From DYGX01 sp035325905 (GTDB lineage: Bacteria > Chloroflexota > Anaerolineae > Aggregatilineales > Aggregatilineaceae), in contig DAOKYY010000026.1 of the NCBI GenBank assembly GCA_035325905.1, positions 1 through 43,346 of the forward strand: DNA of 43,346 bases, in the 5' to 3' direction. The notes below the pieces were generated by a model. It was not told where the DNA came from. It saw nothing but the letters and a program-made list of their open reading frames with translations, and did not search any database. A program made the translations under genes and the position numbers. Positions within the stretch are counted from its first letter, which is position 1. Each line of letters opens with the position of its first letter. This document shows positions 41,334-43,346 of this stretch, piece after piece.

Positions 41334-42098
41334 GTGCACACGCAGCAGCCCTTCAGCGGTTGGTACATCGCGACGCCCGCGTCGCTGGACGCCGGATGGC
41401 ACCTTTTTGCGTCCGCCCGGCGCTCGCTTTATTTCGCCAGTAAGCGCCTGATCGATATCGTTTTGGCGCTGGCTGCGCTGATCGCGCTGGCCCCTCTGCT
41501 GGCGCTGATCGGCCTCGCAGTCCGGCTGGATTCACCCGGCCCTGCGATCTTCCGCCAGAAGCGCGTGACCGCTTACCGGCGGGTGACGCCGGAAGGTGAG
41601 GTCTGGGAGATTGGCACCTTCACCTGCTACAAGTTCCGCTCCATGTACTGCGCGACGACGCCCGATCTGCATCACGCTTTCGTCAAGGCGTTCATCGCGT
41701 GCGACCACAAGACGATGACAGAGCTGAATGGCGGCGAGACCGACACGGCGAAGCTGGTCAATGACCCGCGCGTCTCGCGGGTCGGGCGCTTCATTCGCAG
41801 CGCCAGCCTCGACGAGTTGCCGCAGCTCTGGAATGTGCTCGCCGGCGATATGAGCCTGGTCGGCCCCCGCCCGGCGATCCCGTATGAGGTCGAGGCGTAC
41901 TCCCCCTGGCACCACCGCCGGCTGACCGCGAAACCGGGGCTGACCGGCTGGTGGCAGGTCAAGGGGCGGTGCGCCGTCACGTTTGAAGACAGCATCAGCC
42001 TCGATGTCTGGTATGTGGATCATCAATCGTTCTGGCTGGACCTCAAAATCCTTTTGCTCACGCCGCAAGCGGTTTTGTCAAGGCGGGGCGCGGTATAA
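41334..42098 (+). CDS. Initiating polyprenyl-phosphate sugar-1-phosphate transferase (WcaJ/WbaP catalytic type)
   Basis: This is a 254-residue monotopic phosphoglycosyl transferase. A hydrophobic re-entrant helix at residues 39-64 follows a short basic stretch (SKRLIDIV). FRQKRV, then KFRSM, gives the active-site region, the catalytic Asp-Glu pair is in SLDELPQLWNVL (Asp160, Glu161), and GDMSLVGPRPAIPYE is the family signature. An insertion between KFRSM and the DE motif (about 45 residues) is longer than in minimal PglC. It would transfer a sugar 1-phosphate to undecaprenyl phosphate and begin each repeat unit. It starts at GTG 41334 with GAGG about 8 bases upstream. Confidence 0.87.
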   Translation: MHTQQPFSGWYIATPASLDAGWHLFASARRSLYFASKRLIDIVLALAALIALAPLLALIGLAVRLDSPGPAIFRQKRVTAYRRVTPEGEVWEIGTFTCYKFRSMYCATTPDLHHAFVKAFIACDHKTMTELNGGETDTAKLVNDPRVSRVGRFIRSASLDELPQLWNVLAGDMSLVGPRPAIPYEVEAYSPWHHRRLTAKPGLTGWWQVKGRCAVTFEDSISLDVWYVDHQSFWLDLKILLLTPQAVLSRRGAV

Positions 42099-42136
42099 AA
42101 CGCGTGGCGCGCCGCCTCATTTCAGGAGAATATTCA

Positions 42137-43318
42137 ATGCACGGGCTGACACGGCGGCATTTGCTGCGCCTGTTTGCCCTGCTCGCGTCGGGCAGGGCGC
42201 TGAGGCCCTGGGATGTCCGATCCCCGGAGAACAGCCGGGCGCAGGGCGTGTCTGACCTCGCGCGCGGGGGGTCTCCGGCCACAGCAGCCATCGCTGGAGA
42301 GCGCCCGCGTGTGGTTCAGGTCCACGCGCCGGGCGTGACCGACTGGGATTTCGGCGCCAGCTCCTATCTCGATCACATCGACCAGGCGGTTGTCAGCCGG
42401 ATGGTGGACGAGGGGCTGGCGCGCCTGACCGGGGCGGCGAGCCGGGCCGAAGCCTGGCAGGCGCTGCTGCCGGAGTTTTCCGCCGGGCAGCGCATCGCCA
42501 TCAAGGTCAATTTCAACAACTATATCGATGGCAGCGAGGGCGACGCGATCAACGCCGTGATCGAGCCGGTCAATGCGCTGGTCGCGGGGCTGCTGGAGCG
42601 CGGATTCGCCCCGGCAGACATCACCGTTTACGACATGACGAACGCCTGGCACGCGGGCGGCATCCCGCCCCGCTTTGTGGCGGGGTGCGCCTTTCCAGGC
42701 GTGCGCTTCGAGGGATATCTGGATAGCGACCAGCCGTACAGCGAGGCTGAGCGGGTTCACTTCTCGCCGCCCGCCTGGGCCGATCCGGTGGATGACCTGC
42801 CGCTGGCGCGCCCTGTCGTCGAGGCCGATTACCTGATCAACCTGCCGATCGTCAAGTCACACTCGTTCGCGGGGGTGACCCTCGGCTTCAAGAATCATTT
42901 TGGGTCGATCGAGCACTGCGACCGGCTGCACGTCTACACGCCGGGCTTTGAGCCGAACGCCTTCGATCCGCAGTACAGCCCTGTGGTGGATCTCAACCGG
43001 AACCCGCACATCCGCGCCAAGACCGCGCTGATCCTGGGCGACTGCCTGTTTGGCGGGTGGATGGATCCCATCAGCAAGCCACAGCCCTGGGCCAGCTTTG
43101 GGAACCGGGCGCCCGCCAGCCTGTTTTTCGGGCGCGATCCGCTCGCGACGGAGTGTGTGATGGCCGATCTGCTGGCGGCGGAAACCGCGCTGCTGCCGGA
43201 GACGGACGGCTATCTGCGTCTCGCGGCGGCGGCGGGCCTCGGCGTGTATGAGCGCGCTGACCCCTGGCAGAACACGTATCGCCAGATCGACTTTGTGCGT
43301 GTAGAGTTAGACTCATAG
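42137..43318 (+). CDS. DUF362 family protein with Tat-like signal
   Basis: This is a 393-residue protein of unknown function. The N-terminus HGLTRRHLLRLFALLAS has the twin-arginine motif followed by a hydrophobic stretch, so export by the Tat system is likely. The mature part matches DUF362 proteins: IAIKVNFNNY, ITVYDMTNAW, YLINLPIVKSHSFAGVTLGFKNHFG and FFGRDPLATECVMADLL. Members of this family often carry iron-sulfur clusters, but I see no ferredoxin-type cysteine motif here. AGGAG lies 8 bases before the ATG at 42137, which I prefer to the GTG at 42104. It follows the initiating transferase by 38 bases. Confidence 0.8.
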   Translation: MHGLTRRHLLRLFALLASGRALRPWDVRSPENSRAQGVSDLARGGSPATAAIAGERPRVVQVHAPGVTDWDFGASSYLDHIDQAVVSRMVDEGLARLTGAASRAEAWQALLPEFSAGQRIAIKVNFNNYIDGSEGDAINAVIEPVNALVAGLLERGFAPADITVYDMTNAWHAGGIPPRFVAGCAFPGVRFEGYLDSDQPYSEAERVHFSPPAWADPVDDLPLARPVVEADYLINLPIVKSHSFAGVTLGFKNHFGSIEHCDRLHVYTPGFEPNAFDPQYSPVVDLNRNPHIRAKTALILGDCLFGGWMDPISKPQPWASFGNRAPASLFFGRDPLATECVMADLLAAETALLPETDGYLRLAAAAGLGVYERADPWQNTYRQIDFVRVELDS

Positions 43319-43346
43319 GTGAAGCGCCGGGCGTGATCTGAGGGCA

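Noticed and set aside
1..43346. CRISPR arrays, tRNA or rRNA genes, transposases
   Set aside because: I looked for regular spaced repeats, cloverleaf-like segments and transposase motifs and saw none.

Overview
This is a GC-rich bacterial window holding almost nothing but genes for a cell-surface polysaccharide. I find 35 protein genes. I see no rRNA, tRNA, insertion sequence, phage gene or CRISPR array. The host is probably a member of the Chloroflexota (Anaerolineae-like). That guess rests on the general flavour of the proteins, the fused regulators and the absence of an outer-membrane export gene, and no single sequence proves it.

Layout. (1) Positions 1-335 are a partly AT-rich control region in front of a small secreted protein. 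(2) Positions 336-12358, plus strand: the secreted CTPGYWKNN protein; a Nudix-like/CapK fusion; a WlbA-WlbB-WlbC-like trio for a 3-acetamido sugar; a beta-helix lipoprotein; a methyltransferase; a GT-C membrane transferase; and an AsnB-like amidotransferase. (3) Positions 12378-36539, minus strand: one tightly packed array of 21 genes, mostly overlapping by 4-19 bases. Read 5' to 3' it encodes a pseudo-receiver/Wzz/BY-kinase fusion, a glycosyltransferase, Wzy, a LarA-family racemase, Wzx, a heparinase-like lyase, an AlgD-like GDP-mannose dehydrogenase, further transferases and tailoring enzymes, and finally a complete GDP-heptose pathway (HddC, HddA, GmhA, GmhB) closed by a transaldolase. (4) Positions 36540-37092 are a divergent control region with a palindrome, overlapping promoter candidates and hairpins. 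(5) Positions 37093-43318, plus strand: a degenerate histidine kinase fused to an OmpR-type regulator, an SDR, a WecE-like aminotransferase, the initiating phosphoglycosyl transferase and a Tat-exported DUF362 protein.

How the genes fit together. Sedoheptulose 7-phosphate, probably made by the transaldolase, would become GDP-D-glycero-D-manno-heptose. GDP-mannose would become GDP-mannuronate. The WlbABC-like trio would make a diacetamido sugar, and WecE a 4-amino sugar. The WcaJ/WbaP-type enzyme at 41334 would load the first sugar phosphate onto the lipid carrier, and the GT2/GT4 enzymes would extend the unit. Wzx would flip it, Wzy would polymerise it, and Wzz/BY-kinase would set chain length.

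The most unusual part is the divergent pair at 34398-39015. One protein is a chain-length kinase carrying a receiver domain with Thr in place of the phospho-Asp. The other is a histidine kinase whose phospho-His position is Asp and whose ATP site is eroded, fused to an intact receiver and winged helix. Other points worth attention are a roughly 58-base element repeated 39 kb apart, a LarA enzyme with its full catalytic set inside the operon, and the transaldolase feeding the heptose pathway.
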